Shown piece after piece: positions 1-10,312 of a DNA stretch of 64,000 nt. Under the pieces are notes generated by a model. The model had not been told where the DNA came from, made no database searches, and saw nothing but the letters and a program-made list of their open reading frames with translations. Positions within the stretch are counted from its first letter, which is position 1; every line of letters starts with the position of its first letter. The position numbers and the translations under genes are program-made. Origin of the DNA: Capillidium heterosporum (lineage: Eukaryota > Entomophthoromycota > Entomophthoromycetes > Entomophthorales > Capillidiaceae); contig WBMQ01000015.1 in the NCBI GenBank assembly GCA_016630905.1, forward strand, positions 310,001 to 374,000, written 5' to 3'.

Positions 1-101
1 ATAAAGGTATTTTTCAATGATATAAAGTTAACTTACAGTTTCAAGGGTTTTATAAAAGAACGTACAAAATTGTTAAAGTTTAAAGGTTTTTTATTTAATA
101 T

Positions 102-3100
102 ATGAAGATTTTAATGTTTTGTAAAGAGAAAAAGAAAGTCAAAGCTTCCAGGGAGGAGCTCGAAGAAGAAACAAGCTTCAATAGTCTCAAGTCTGAAGGT
201 AAATATAGTACACAATCTTAATGTTGAACTTTTAGAAGACGAAGATGATAAAAATAGCCGAAAGGATCGCCATCGAAGGCATAGAAAGCATAGGAAAGCT
301 TCTGAGCATGAAGAATATAACGAAAGTTCAGATGAAAGTCCTCACAGTCCTATAAAACCGCTGAAAATATCTCTACGATCTAGAAGCAAAGACATTTCCG
401 ATAACGGTAAACTCGATCGACTTTTGAATTATCTAACACAATCCATTAGCTCTGGGAGTTATAAAAATTAAACGCCCATATAACCGCACCAAGCCCAGAG
501 TAACATTGAAGCTAAATGAAAGGAAACCTGAAGATTCTGATAACGAGTCTCGAGTGAATAGCCCTTCGAATTTGCCGGAACCCTCTAGTCCAACCAAACC
601 CAGCATCAAGAAAATCAAAATAACTATGGGCAATCACATCGAAGTCCAACCAGCTCCCAATCAAGAACCGGTTGTCAAGAAACGGGGTAGACCCAGAAAG
701 GATAAGAGTCTTACTACCATTAGGATCTTGAAGAAACCTGAGCCCGACAGTTATATCACTAACCTGTTCAAGCTTCTAGATAGTGATGATATGTCGCCAG
801 GTCAGACAATTACAGCTGATAGGATGGAGCGGGATATGGAAGTAGAGACTAAACTCCATGGTAAAAAAATAAAGTGGGCGTTGCTTCACTGTGCTGCATT
901 TAAAGGTCGACTCCATGCCTTTGTCAACCTGATGGCTGCCGGTAGTAACATTGAGCTCCGTGATTCAACTTTTGGATCTACACCACTATGTTGGGCTGCT
1001 TTTGGAAGTAACATTTATCTCTAAATCTATTCATTTATTCTATGTAGATAACTTTGAATTGTGCCAGTTGATGATTATAAACTATGGGGCGGACGTTACC
1101 ATTAAAAATAACTTTGGGAATACGACCACTTGATTTATGCTCGGGTAAAAAGCAGGAGAAGTGGATCCGGCTCCTCAGTGATGTAACTACTTTTAGCTTA
1201 TATGTAATTAATCCTTTTAAACCAAGTCCGTGCAATGGAAGCCTACCCAATATAACACGGATATTTCCAAGTACAGCTATAAGGAACCTATTCAGCCGAT
1301 TATGACCATACTACAAAATTTATCTCGTATCATTGATCTCAGGTAGCTCATAATATATTCATTTAAGCTTATATATGTTAGCACTAATAAGCTTTTCGTG
1401 GCTCCATTCGAAAGTCTGCCTTCACCTATTAATGACTCTTCTTTCTTGACAAAACATCCTCACCCACTATCCTTTCAGCTCGTTTTCCGGCATATGAACA
1501 CTTATCGGAGCCTTAATGATCTGGATGCGGATGTTGGTCGGTTACTTGGCCCAGCCCTCAAGTTTTACGCCCAGAATCATCCACAGTTTGTAGCCGCAAC
1601 AAGATTTAAGGATACTTACCTTGAGTTACGAAATGCTACTACCACCGATAAGTTAACGACATTGAACTTTACCGACCAGGTACTGCTACTATTATTTGAT
1701 AATTGACGATTTCTAGAAAGAAACCGTGGATCACTTGACTTACTTCTTCAAGGGTACAGTATACGGCGTTGGTAACTGGATAGCATTTAATCGATTGAAT
1801 TAACATATATATTTAGGAGACTCTGTTATATATTACGACGACGACCAGAAAGAACACATTCTTCTGATTAACCGCATTAGTCGTGAAAGGTAAACTAGTC
1901 TTATTACTTGGCTCATACCTTCTAGCCCCAACCCAACAGCATCAGGCTACCGCTTTGCCACTCAGGCCCAGGTAATTGTATCTTTTAAATATTACTAAAT
2001 TTTCAGCTCCCTGATTTGAGTATCAATGGATTTTTGGAAAAGGAGGTATTTTTAGTTGAACCTAATTGTCAGATACAATTCGATCAGATCCTTCGAAAGT
2101 GTGCGTTGGTCACATTACCCGTTTACCAACACCGTAACCCCTTTATTTCAAATTGCAACTAACTATTTTAGTTACTCTTGTCGACTACGAGGAGATTTAC
2201 GTGTATGCCTACTGGCTTCATCCTGGGAACAAACTGGAACAGATAGCTAGCAAGCTGATTCCATTTACGGTCTTTACCTATAAGACTTTACCGCGCTCTG
2301 CCACCCTCTTGCTGAGACGACCAAAGCTGAATGCCAACCAAATCGTCGGTCAGCAAAGTCAAGGACCCATACCTGTCAATTTGGAGCGTATCCTTAGCAA
2401 CACTCTTAGCCCAGCTCTATCCAAATCTTCGACTGAGTTTGCGGGTGCCGAACCTGACCTTGGAACCCAACGTCTGTATACCTGATCTACCGATTATCGC
2501 GCCCCCGATCCAAATAGCTCCAATTAACCTACCCTACGATCTAGGTAAAACTCCCCTCGACGATAAAACCAAAGCTGAATTAGCACGTCGCTGTGAGACT
2601 TCCAAACTACTTTCCAACTTAACGCTAACTCCCTGTACTGCCAACCCTTACCTAACCCAAATCGAGCTACCGACTCAGGTGTTGAGCCCGATCCATCAAA
2701 CCATTACCACCAACGTCAACCACAACTTCCCTTTCACACTGTTAACGTTGAACTTGGATCTGAATAAGCTAGCAGATCTCAGTAAAAGTGAAAAGCTAGC
2801 GTCGACCTCTGGTAAAGTTCGCATCGAAGCAACTAACATGGGTTACCGTTTACCTGCCATTGACTCTAAAATCCGCCCTGGTCATCGTCAGCTTTCACTA
2901 CCTGCTACGCCTGGACTCGAGTTTTTGATCCCTCTCAACTTTGGGCTTAACAAGGTACGATTCGATTTATTTTTGACCGATTTGGGTTCCAGTTTAGAAG
3001 GTGAAATGGTCGATAAGGGTAATGCTGACAATACCAATGCGGAAACTGCCACAAGCGGATACTACCAGTCGATTCAGATATTCATCTTTAGAACTAAGGC

Positions 3101-3116
3101 ACAACATCCTGTTTAA
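102..3116 (+). CDS. AT-hook / ankyrin / bromodomain / BAH chromatin protein (RSC1/2- or polybromo-like)
   Basis: Rebuilt from 12 exons: 102-198, 236-406, 450-1007, 1048-1182, 1227-1342, 1382-1679, 1717-1753, 1817-1889, 1926-1971, 2007-2133, 2172-2471, 2518-3116 (about 851 aa). In order: a charged N-terminus, the AT-hook KKRGRPRKDK, ankyrin repeats (ALLHCAAFKGRLHAFVNLM, then ADVTIKNNFG and PLDLC), a bromodomain whose C-terminal half reads YRSLNDLDADV as in SWI/SNF-type bromodomains, then a BAH domain (GDSVIYYDDD, KEVFLVEPN). This family of domains occurs in nucleosome-remodeller subunits, so a nuclear chromatin role is inferred. One extra base near 1127 breaks the ankyrin frame: GNT must join PLDLC, but the unshifted frame stops at TGA 1131-1133. 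The step at 2472-2517 fits a 46-bp intron with a weak GTCTGT donor, or a second +1 break. Removing one base and that intron leaves a coding length divisible by 3. The start could be ATG 102 or 114, or lie upstream. Confidence 0.72.
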
Positions 3117-3920
3117 TAGGAACTGAAGTTTTATTGAAATTTTAATAAATCCTTGGTTTCTTTTAAAAGTGGAATGATGATTTAGGCCAATTGATATCCA
3201 AGCTACAAAACACTCCTTTTGTTTGTTAGGGTCGTAGTGGTATCTTTTAGAACTTGTAAAAGAGGGAACTAAATCCCTATATATTCTTATGACCAAAGTA
3301 ATATATAAATCTTAAACCTCTTTCTTTTTGTAAGGCAAAAATATATATTTGAAAAATTAATCGGATATGAGAATATTAACAAACTATAAAAATGTAGAAA
3401 GGACTCTTGAACTGTTCATAGACTAAAATATTGGACTTGGTATAGCTGATAGATTCTTTGGGCTGATTTTTCTAGGAATATATTTTTTTTAAAAAAAGGA
3501 TAGATCTAATAGAAGCAGTATCTAGTATAAAGCATATCATATATATACTATATCGAAGGAATATAGCACTTTAAATGTGTACTTAAACTCAGTTCAAAGA
3601 AACAATCGTAGCCTTGGTGGTGTTGAATTAAAACTGTCTTTTAATCCGAATGTCGCTTTGAAAAACTTTAAAAGCAAATATGTAGGAAATGCACCCGATA
3701 CACATATTACTGGATGTGCTTATCCATTATAGTGGAATTGGGACTGCACCTTATTTCAAAAACATATCCTAAATTCTCTAGAATACTAAACTATTGACAT
3801 AATATGTATATTTAAATAACTATTCCAGAGTTAAAGGGTCAAAACATTGATAACACTAATATAAACAACGCACCAATATTACAAATTAAAAGAAAAAACA
3901 ACTTACTTTGCTCTATAGAT
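3117..3920. other. AT-rich tail-to-tail spacer
   Basis: This lies between the stop of the ankyrin/BAH gene and the stop of RNase H2 on the other strand, so it should hold both 3' untranslated regions. It contains T/A runs near 3480-3495. I see no other gene. Confidence 0.6.
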
Positions 3921-4850
3921 TTACTGTAGCTTATTGAATCTTTTCAAGCCACAATTCTTGAAAAAACTACCTCTACCCTCCAATTTCTTACTAATACCAT
4001 ACAAGTTGCGTTTTGAACCGTTGATACCTGCTACAAAGTCGGTAGGTTGGACGTAGGTAGGCATAGGTTCCTCATCGAACCAATTGACTTTAACTCCATC
4101 CTTGTCGAACCAGTCATCGGCAGTACGCCATGAGTACCTTACTAAGTCGTTCCAGCCGAACACCGGATCCAACTGCGCCTTCAACCAGTTTACTGTATTT
4201 TTGTCGGATGTGTACCCCGATCCAAAATTTGAATCTTGGGTAACTTTTAAAGGAGTGCTAAACTTCCAGTTAAGCAAAGTACGATCCCTAGTAACTTTAG
4301 CAACTACACTGGCCATAGATACCGATAAGAACAACGAGTCGGCTTTTTTCCGAACTACGAAACGAATAGTTGGAAATTTAGCACTCAGTTTATCTTCATA
4401 CTTCTCGGGTGGTCCTACTGTATCTACGTAGACTTGAGTCAACTTGACGCCACTGGCCAAAACCTTTTCTATCAGTTTGAAAGTCGTGTCATGGGCCATG
4501 GCATTTAAGTTGTACTTGTTGACGTTCAACATACTACTCGAAAGGTAAGATGGCGATAGTGAATATACGACGAAACCTAGACCTTTGTAAGTTGGGTTGT
4601 CTACGACTTCTGTAAATAACTTCTCCCTCGCTTTTTCGGTGAGCACCTTACTATCGTTGAAACCTAGAGTTTTGAAGGTAGGTTCATGGGTTTTAATGTA
4701 GTAGCAGCCACAGTAGACCATAGGTCCTAGAATTGGACCCCTACCAGCTTCATCGATACCCATCACACATTCTTCAGTCTGTACTTCACTTGTCGTTGGG
4801 GTTTGCCATAGAAATGTCGATTGACTTATCGAGTCTTGCCAGCTCGCCAT
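3921..4850 (-). CDS. RNH201: Ribonuclease H2 catalytic subunit A
   Basis: Single exon, 309 aa from ATG 4850. The reading frame extends 18 codons further without an ATG, so 4850 is the likely start. RNase HII family: the first active-site pair lies in GIDEAGRGPILGPMVY (Asp33-Glu34), with further carboxylates in VYVDTVG (about residue 141) and KADSLF (about 168). The C-terminal region carries GSGYTSD and a W-rich segment typical of eukaryotic subunit A. The enzyme cuts RNA of RNA/DNA hybrids and single ribonucleotides in DNA, normally with subunits B and C in the nucleus. It is divergent from the THUMP methyltransferase, with 218 bp between the two ATGs. The stop is TAA and no frame break is seen. 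Confidence 0.95.
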   Translation of the reverse strand: MASWQDSISQSTFLWQTPTTSEVQTEECVMGIDEAGRGPILGPMVYCGCYYIKTHEPTFKTLGFNDSKVLTEKAREKLFTEVVDNPTYKGLGFVVYSLSPSYLSSSMLNVNKYNLNAMAHDTTFKLIEKVLASGVKLTQVYVDTVGPPEKYEDKLSAKFPTIRFVVRKKADSLFLSVSMASVVAKVTRDRTLLNWKFSTPLKVTQDSNFGSGYTSDKNTVNWLKAQLDPVFGWNDLVRYSWRTADDWFDKDGVKVNWFDEEPMPTYVQPTDFVAGINGSKRNLYGISKKLEGRGSFFKNCGLKRFNKLQ

Positions 4851-5068
4851 ACTTTGAAAGTTTTGCAAGGTGCCAGATTTAAACCATCTAAATCTTGTCA
4901 ACAACTAATGTACGTCATAATAAAATTCATATCAAAACTATGAAGATATAAATTTAATTCATTGGCTATATTTTCTATAAAGTTTTCAATCAGCACTATC
5001 ATTTCAAAGCCAAAAATCGAAGTTTTCGCTATTGCGCAAGACGAACATCAATTAGATATACATAGAAG
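4851..5068. promoter_or_regulatory. Shared divergent promoter of RNH201 and the THUMP methyltransferase
   Basis: The two start codons are 218 bp apart and point away from each other, so both promoters must lie here unless transcription starts far inside a gene. The stretch is AT-rich. I cannot assign individual boxes. Confidence 0.45.
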
Positions 5069-6295
5069 ATGGATAATCTGAGTATCAACTTTCAAGTGCC
5101 TATCGGATTCGAAAAGGAAAGCTTGTCGGAAGTTAAAGAGAAGCTTTTAACCTGCATCAATAACCTGCACTTGTATGATAGTGAAGATCAACTCAATGCA
5201 GCCGACAGCACCAACAGTACTAAAATCAATGGATATTTTAGTATCTATAGAGGATATTTAACTTTAACTTTAACTTTAACTACCAGGCTTACTTGCACTA
5301 TATTTAATACGATAAAACGCATCGAATTCTTTTCAGTTGAGAACCTAAGTTTAAATGTACTTGAACAAATCCTACCCACTGCTTCAATAGACACTATAGA
5401 ATTTAAAGATTTAGTACTAAATGCATTTCATAAAAATTTAGATAGATATAATTCTTTAATAGATCTGTTACAACAGGATACTCCGCAAACCGATGTAATT
5501 ACGTTTAGGGCAAGCTTCAACCGAAATCAATACAAGTCGAAGGCCTTCAACACGGTATCATTCAACGCCTTAGTCGGGGAAATAATTTTAAATTTCAAGC
5601 CTAATTGGAAGGTTGACCTCGTAAACTTTGACTTTGAGGTTATAGTCGATCTTCTACCACCCCCTAATGACTTCAACTCAGAAAACCTGTTGGTAAAGGT
5701 ATCTGTGATGCGATACGATGACAATTTGGTAAAAGATAAATTCAAAAATAGGAACCGCGTCAGCTTCGGTAGGACCAGCCTGAAGCCCAGCTTAGCCTAC
5801 TGTATCAACTTATTAGCTAATATAAGGTTTGGCGATGTAGTACTCGACCTATGCTGTGGGACCTCGACGTTATCAATAGAAGCCTTCAAAAATTTACAAC
5901 CTGACGCCTACTACCTAGCTACTGACATCGATCCAACTACTATAGATAAGAGTTTAGTCAACGTTACCTATTCTAAAAGTCAGGTCTCCAATTTGATAAT
6001 GGATTCGAGGTTCTTAGGGTTTAAAGATGGGAGTGTAGATAAAGTCATCACCGATTTACCTTGGGGTAGGAGGGAAGGGAACAACCGATTGTGTCAAAAG
6101 GTGTACCCTAAACTTTTGAAATCAGTCATTCGAGTTACTAAGGTGGGCGGTCAAGCTTTTTTATTGACGTTGGAGAAGAACTTGTTGCATAGGCTACTGA
6201 ATTTGGACTGGTGTAAAATGAAGTTGAAGGTGGAGTACGTCAAGGAAATTGAAATTGGATACAAGGTACATTTGTTTGTTATAACACGAGTCTAG
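5069..6295 (+). CDS. THUMP-domain tRNA (guanine-N2) methyltransferase, THUMPD3/Trm14-like
   Basis: Single exon, 408 aa, ATG 5069 to TAG. The N-terminus VPIGFEKESLSEVKEKL is the usual opening of THUMPD3-type THUMP domains. The C-terminal half is a Rossmann methyltransferase: SLKPSLAYCINLLANI, then the SAM-binding DLCCGTSTLSIEAF (about residue 260), the acidic ATDIDP strand, and the catalytic motif DLPWGRR in place of the N/DPPY-type motif. Family members make N2-methylguanosine in tRNA, in animals together with TRMT112; the substrate here is inferred. A short TTTAAC repeat lies inside the gene and encodes alternating Leu-Thr. The frame is intact. Confidence 0.88.
   Translation: MDNLSINFQVPIGFEKESLSEVKEKLLTCINNLHLYDSEDQLNAADSTNSTKINGYFSIYRGYLTLTLTLTTRLTCTIFNTIKRIEFFSVENLSLNVLEQILPTASIDTIEFKDLVLNAFHKNLDRYNSLIDLLQQDTPQTDVITFRASFNRNQYKSKAFNTVSFNALVGEIILNFKPNWKVDLVNFDFEVIVDLLPPPNDFNSENLLVKVSVMRYDDNLVKDKFKNRNRVSFGRTSLKPSLAYCINLLANIRFGDVVLDLCCGTSTLSIEAFKNLQPDAYYLATDIDPTTIDKSLVNVTYSKSQVSNLIMDSRFLGFKDGSVDKVITDLPWGRREGNNRLCQKVYPKLLKSVIRVTKVGGQAFLLTLEKNLLHRLLNLDWCKMKLKVEYVKEIEIGYKVHLFVITRV
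5257..5280 (+). repeat. (TTTAAC)x4 microsatellite inside a coding region
   Basis: Four exact TTTAAC units lie in frame and encode a Leu-Thr run in the THUMP part of the methyltransferase. Unit-length changes would keep the frame. Confidence 0.9.
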
Positions 6296-7207
6296 TTATA
6301 AATAAACTTTTTGTATTTATGAAGCTTCTGCATCTGCTTTTAGCTTGCCAAATCACTTCAGTTGCAAAGTTACATGTATAGTGTATTTTAGTGCAATTCT
6401 CATTTTAAAATGCACACTTCAAGCTATTAAATTCCATTTGTAGCAAGAATCATTGCCATAAGTTCCCGATTTAATGCAAATAGGAAAATATAAGTACCTT
6501 TTTAATCATCGCTTATTACAGTCACAACTATATGTATTCATTAGCTATTAATAGACATTGTCTTTGATGTTGAAAGTACAGTTTTAATTTTGCTTTGGTT
6601 TTATTCACTTCAAAGCCTAATGATTACGTTCCTCATAGAAGCTATTTTAAATAGCCTAAAGTTTGGTAACTTTGTAGTGGTAAACTCCATTATACTGTGC
6701 CTTTGTCTACATAGTCACCTATGAGCTCTATACACTGTTATTGTAACAAGAGACGAATATTTAGTGGCTCAAAAGGAGAATCCCATTTTCTGTAACCAAG
6801 GCAAAGATAATTTGACGCCTAATGACATAATTTCTATAAGCTACTTATTCTAAAGAGCAATATATACTTTTATATCATAAGTGGTTCAATTTCCTTCTTA
6901 TGGATGTATCATTATAATATAAATTTCAACACTTATGCACCGAATATATGAGCTATCAATCCACGTACTAAGAGCTTTCTACCATCAACCTCCCCAAGAT
7001 GTATAATGAAACTGGACCTCAATATATTGGCACCAAGTCGTAAGATAGTTTTTGCCAAAAACCATGGAAGGATAATTGAGTTTCGGAGTAACCTTACAAA
7101 TTTATTAAAAGTTGCACTTGGAACCAAATAAAGTAAGAACGTAATCGGTTTTCAGTTCCAATTTCAAACTTCCTTTTACTAACTTTCAAAGGCATCACAT
7201 AGCAGAC
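6296..7207. other. Spacer with a possible 3' splice site just before the kelch gene
   Basis: No gene is recognised. At about 7177-7191 the sequence ACTAACTTTCAAAG resembles a branch point plus acceptor, followed by codons in frame with ATG 7208. A further 5' exon of the kelch gene may therefore lie here, but I could not identify it. Confidence 0.45.
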
Positions 7208-8671
7208 ATGACCGAGAACATAGAACCGTTGAGCTACCGTATACTAAGTTTCAACACCAATACAACGAGCTACATAGTAGATAGTCAATCTTTAACATCC
7301 TCCCGAGAGTTACCCTCCAAAACCCAAGTTTATAAGTGGAATTTGAAGGATGGGAAATTGGAATCCACCTTCCAAAGGATCAACATAGACATTCCATGGT
7401 TGAATCAATACGGTGGCTATATAAACTTACCTTACATATGTACCTTCTCCAATGGCTTTGAGAACAAGTGTATTGACCTACAACAGGAAACCACCGAGGT
7501 CTTGGAGGTTCAAGGCTCAACTAAGGATAAAGACTTGAGTGAGTTCCCAGTTCGTCAGCTAGCGACCATAATAGTAGATAGTAACAATAAGTTTGGTTTA
7601 CAGATAGGTGGAAATGTTTTTGCCAGTGAAAATAAAAACTACATTTACAAGTTCCAACTCTCTGCCGATTCCAAAACTAAAATCCAACTGATCAACAAAT
7701 TTCCAATCGAGGTCAAGCTTTTGGGCCATAGTTCCAATTTAATACAGGATAAGGTTCTCATCGTTGGTGGGAAAGATAACAACGACATCCTAAGTTTAGA
7801 TAGCTTCGACAGTAAGAGCTTGAGCAAGGTACAGCTTTCGGGGGATATGTTACCAACCTCATTACATTTACATTCCACTTTAGGTAAATTACTGTAATAT
7901 TATTTTATATTTATACACTTTATAGTGATGGGTGATAAGTTGATAATCATCGGTGGTACGAGCGATGGTAGGACGCCCAACGACGACGTGTATATATTAG
8001 ACTTCCAACAGAAGACATTGAAGAAGGTAGGTAAAGTCAACGGGTTGGTCTCTAGGTTCTCGCATACCATCGTACAACTGGGCAACAACTACGTAGTACT
8101 AGGTGGCTACAACGTAGTCAAGAACAAATTGCAGCAAGTTCTCGATGCCCAACTACTTTCCATCACCGATTCGGATAGCACCTTCAACTTCAAAGTCTTA
8201 CAAAACTTTACCTTGAGTAGTTTGAGCCAGAATCAGATCTACAAAGTTGACGTTGTCGAAAATTCGGTCACTGAAGGTGGAGTCCCAATTGCTGCTATCG
8301 TAGGAGGTAGTCTTGGTGGATTCATATTACTCGTTATATTAGTTGCCTTCCTCTACTTTACGCGGAGATCCAAACTCTTGAAAGATAAGAAGCGCGCTCA
8401 GAAAGCTAACAAGCACAATAAGAAAAAGGGAACCAACATCAGTCCCAAGTACAAGGGAGCTAGTAAAGGCATCTCCAACATCAAATTGGTCCACAACCCT
8501 AGTGGCAACAGCGACAAGAGCTTAGCATCAGAGGAGGAGAACTACTTGAACCGGAGAGATTCCATGTTCTCGGTAATGGAGGCCGAGCAGGATGTTAACG
8601 AGAACATCGTACTTACTAACCCCAACTCTCTAAAGAATATGTCCCCGTTGGCCGCTAAAGATGTACTTTGA
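7208..8671 (+). CDS. Kelch-type ectodomain protein with one membrane segment
   Basis: Two exons, 7208-7883 and 7926-8671, joined across a 42-bp intron (GTAAAT...TATAG), giving 473 aa to TGA. The first ~350 residues contain degenerate kelch blades (KVLIVGGKDNND, KLIIIGGTSDGRTPNDDVYILD, NNYVVLGGYN). A glycine-rich transmembrane helix follows (PIAAIVGGSLGGFILLVILV), then a stop-transfer run FTRRSKLLKDKKR and a ~90-residue polar tail. The predicted form is type I, with the propeller outside. No signal peptide is visible at ATG 7208. An upstream exon is likely, because the frame stays open back to a plausible acceptor at 7191. The ligand and role are unknown. A second kelch-membrane gene lies at 60538. 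Confidence 0.72.
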
Positions 8672-9448
8672 ATTATGAAGCGTAAATTTAAATCGTAGCT
8701 AAATTTTGAATTTAGCTGGTTTCTCATTAAATTTTAATTAATTAGTAGGATATTTTTTGTAATGAGTTGTTTATATACTTAAATTTATTGCATTGGAAAG
8801 TGATCAAAGAGCACTCAAGTATTGTATATTCTTTATTTTTAGTATCAAATAAAAATATCGATTCCTCACCTTGGCTTTAAAAGACCGTCTAATTGTAAAG
8901 TTATTGAGAGGGTAAGTGTAGCAAACAGTTGAAGTAGTTGCAACTAGACTTTCTTAAGAAAAGAGCTCAAGCTCTACTGTTTATAATGAATCACGTTTGA
9001 GAGCACTTGGAATGCTGAAATTAGTATAAGTTCTTATGTATTAGACTATTTTGAGATATATATGAACCATAAGCTAAAAGTAACATCAAAAGGTTTATTG
9101 AAGAGCTAAGGGAACTCGGGAAACTTCGAAAGTACCTATATTAGGTTTAAACGATGAATTTGTAGATATGGATGTACTTGCAATACGATAACTTTATAAC
9201 TCTCTCAGTATCTCAATACTATTTGAACTTGATTATCCAAATCGAAGGTTCAATAAATTTGCGCACAAAATCGTAAATAGCTTATACTAGTGCTACTGTG
9301 ACATACAACCTTATAAGCAAGCACTTAACAGCGGTAAATCCCATTTTGAATACTATTAAAGTATATCATCATAAATACACAATTATTGAAGAAAAAAGTG
9401 AGCACTTTATTATGAGAAGCGACAAGTAATAGAAAAAGCATAAATATT
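8672..9448. other. Tail-to-tail spacer
   Basis: This lies between the 3' ends of the kelch gene and the first Zn2Cys6 gene. It is AT-rich and I see nothing else. Confidence 0.55.
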
Positions 9449-10312
9449 TTACATGAGTTCGATCGCTAGGAAGGCCAGTAGGTCCTCCAAGATTTTAGCG
9501 GCCTTGACCAGCACAAAACTCTCTGGAGTCTTTACTTCCGGCAGCATGTACCCATCCGAGTTGACAACTTCTAAAAAGGTAAATATCTGTCGCTTGATAA
9601 CATCCATCCTATGCTGGTTTTTGATAAAGAAGTTGGAGGTCTTTAACATGAGGGCTATAAGTTGGGCCAGTTCGAAGCTAGGTTCGGCCAAAGTTGAAGT
9701 CAACACCGCCAAAAATTCTTTACGGCCTATTGGTGATATCAAAGGGTCGACGTTGGCGAAGTAGTACATCATACCTTTTATTTCACTTTGGCTCATGTGG
9801 CAGAGGTAGGATTCATTGAAAACGGTACAGAATCCGTTGTTAAATATATCTATGGTTGGGGTATCGGTCACTGGAGCTGTACTTTGCGTTAACAATGAGA
9901 TGGTGTTGGGGTGGAAAATTTTGTTGGTAGATGGTTCACTACTTAATACGGGCTGAATTGGTGGAATTGAAATTGAAATTGGGGATGTATCATTACCTAT
10001 CGGTATACTTCCAGTATAGTGTTCAATAGCGTCACTACTAATCCCCAAACTTCTTTCTTGAGCTTCCTTTGAAGATTTCGATTTGGGACCACGCTTACGG
10101 TACAAATTGTTTCGCGTGCAAGCTAAGTTGTGCTTTAAACAGTAGACGCAGATGGGCAGCTCCCTCCCACATCTAACCTTATGATCCCTACAAGCGTCAC
10201 AAGCTCGAATCTTGGGCTCTGCATTTCGCTTTGACTTTCGCTCCTTTTTTTTAGCCTTAACTTCATTGCTGTTGGCTGCTTCTGTAACCGTATTTTCGGG
10301 TATCGTATCCAT
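9449..10312 (-). CDS. Zn2Cys6 (zinc cluster) transcription factor, copy 1
   Basis: Single exon, 287 aa from ATG 10312. A basic N-terminal stretch (about residues 20-32) leads into a complete fungal binuclear zinc cluster, CDACRDHKVRC...CVYCLKHNLAC, with spacing C-x2-C-x6-C-x6-C-x2-C-x6-C. The linker TRNNLYRKRGPKSK follows. The C-terminal ~150 residues are helical, with no recognisable long fungal_trans domain, so the protein is short for the class. It should bind CGG-type half sites in the nucleus; targets are unknown. It is a paralogue of the gene at 16199-17005, which has the same cluster and a near-identical linker. Confidence 0.85.
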   Translation of the reverse strand: MDTIPENTVTEAANSNEVKAKKKERKSKRNAEPKIRACDACRDHKVRCGRELPICVYCLKHNLACTRNNLYRKRGPKSKSSKEAQERSLGISSDAIEHYTGSIPIGNDTSPISISIPPIQPVLSSEPSTNKIFHPNTISLLTQSTAPVTDTPTIDIFNNGFCTVFNESYLCHMSQSEIKGMMYYFANVDPLISPIGRKEFLAVLTSTLAEPSFELAQLIALMLKTSNFFIKNQHRMDVIKRQIFTFLEVVNSDGYMLPEVKTPESFVLVKAAKILEDLLAFLAIELM

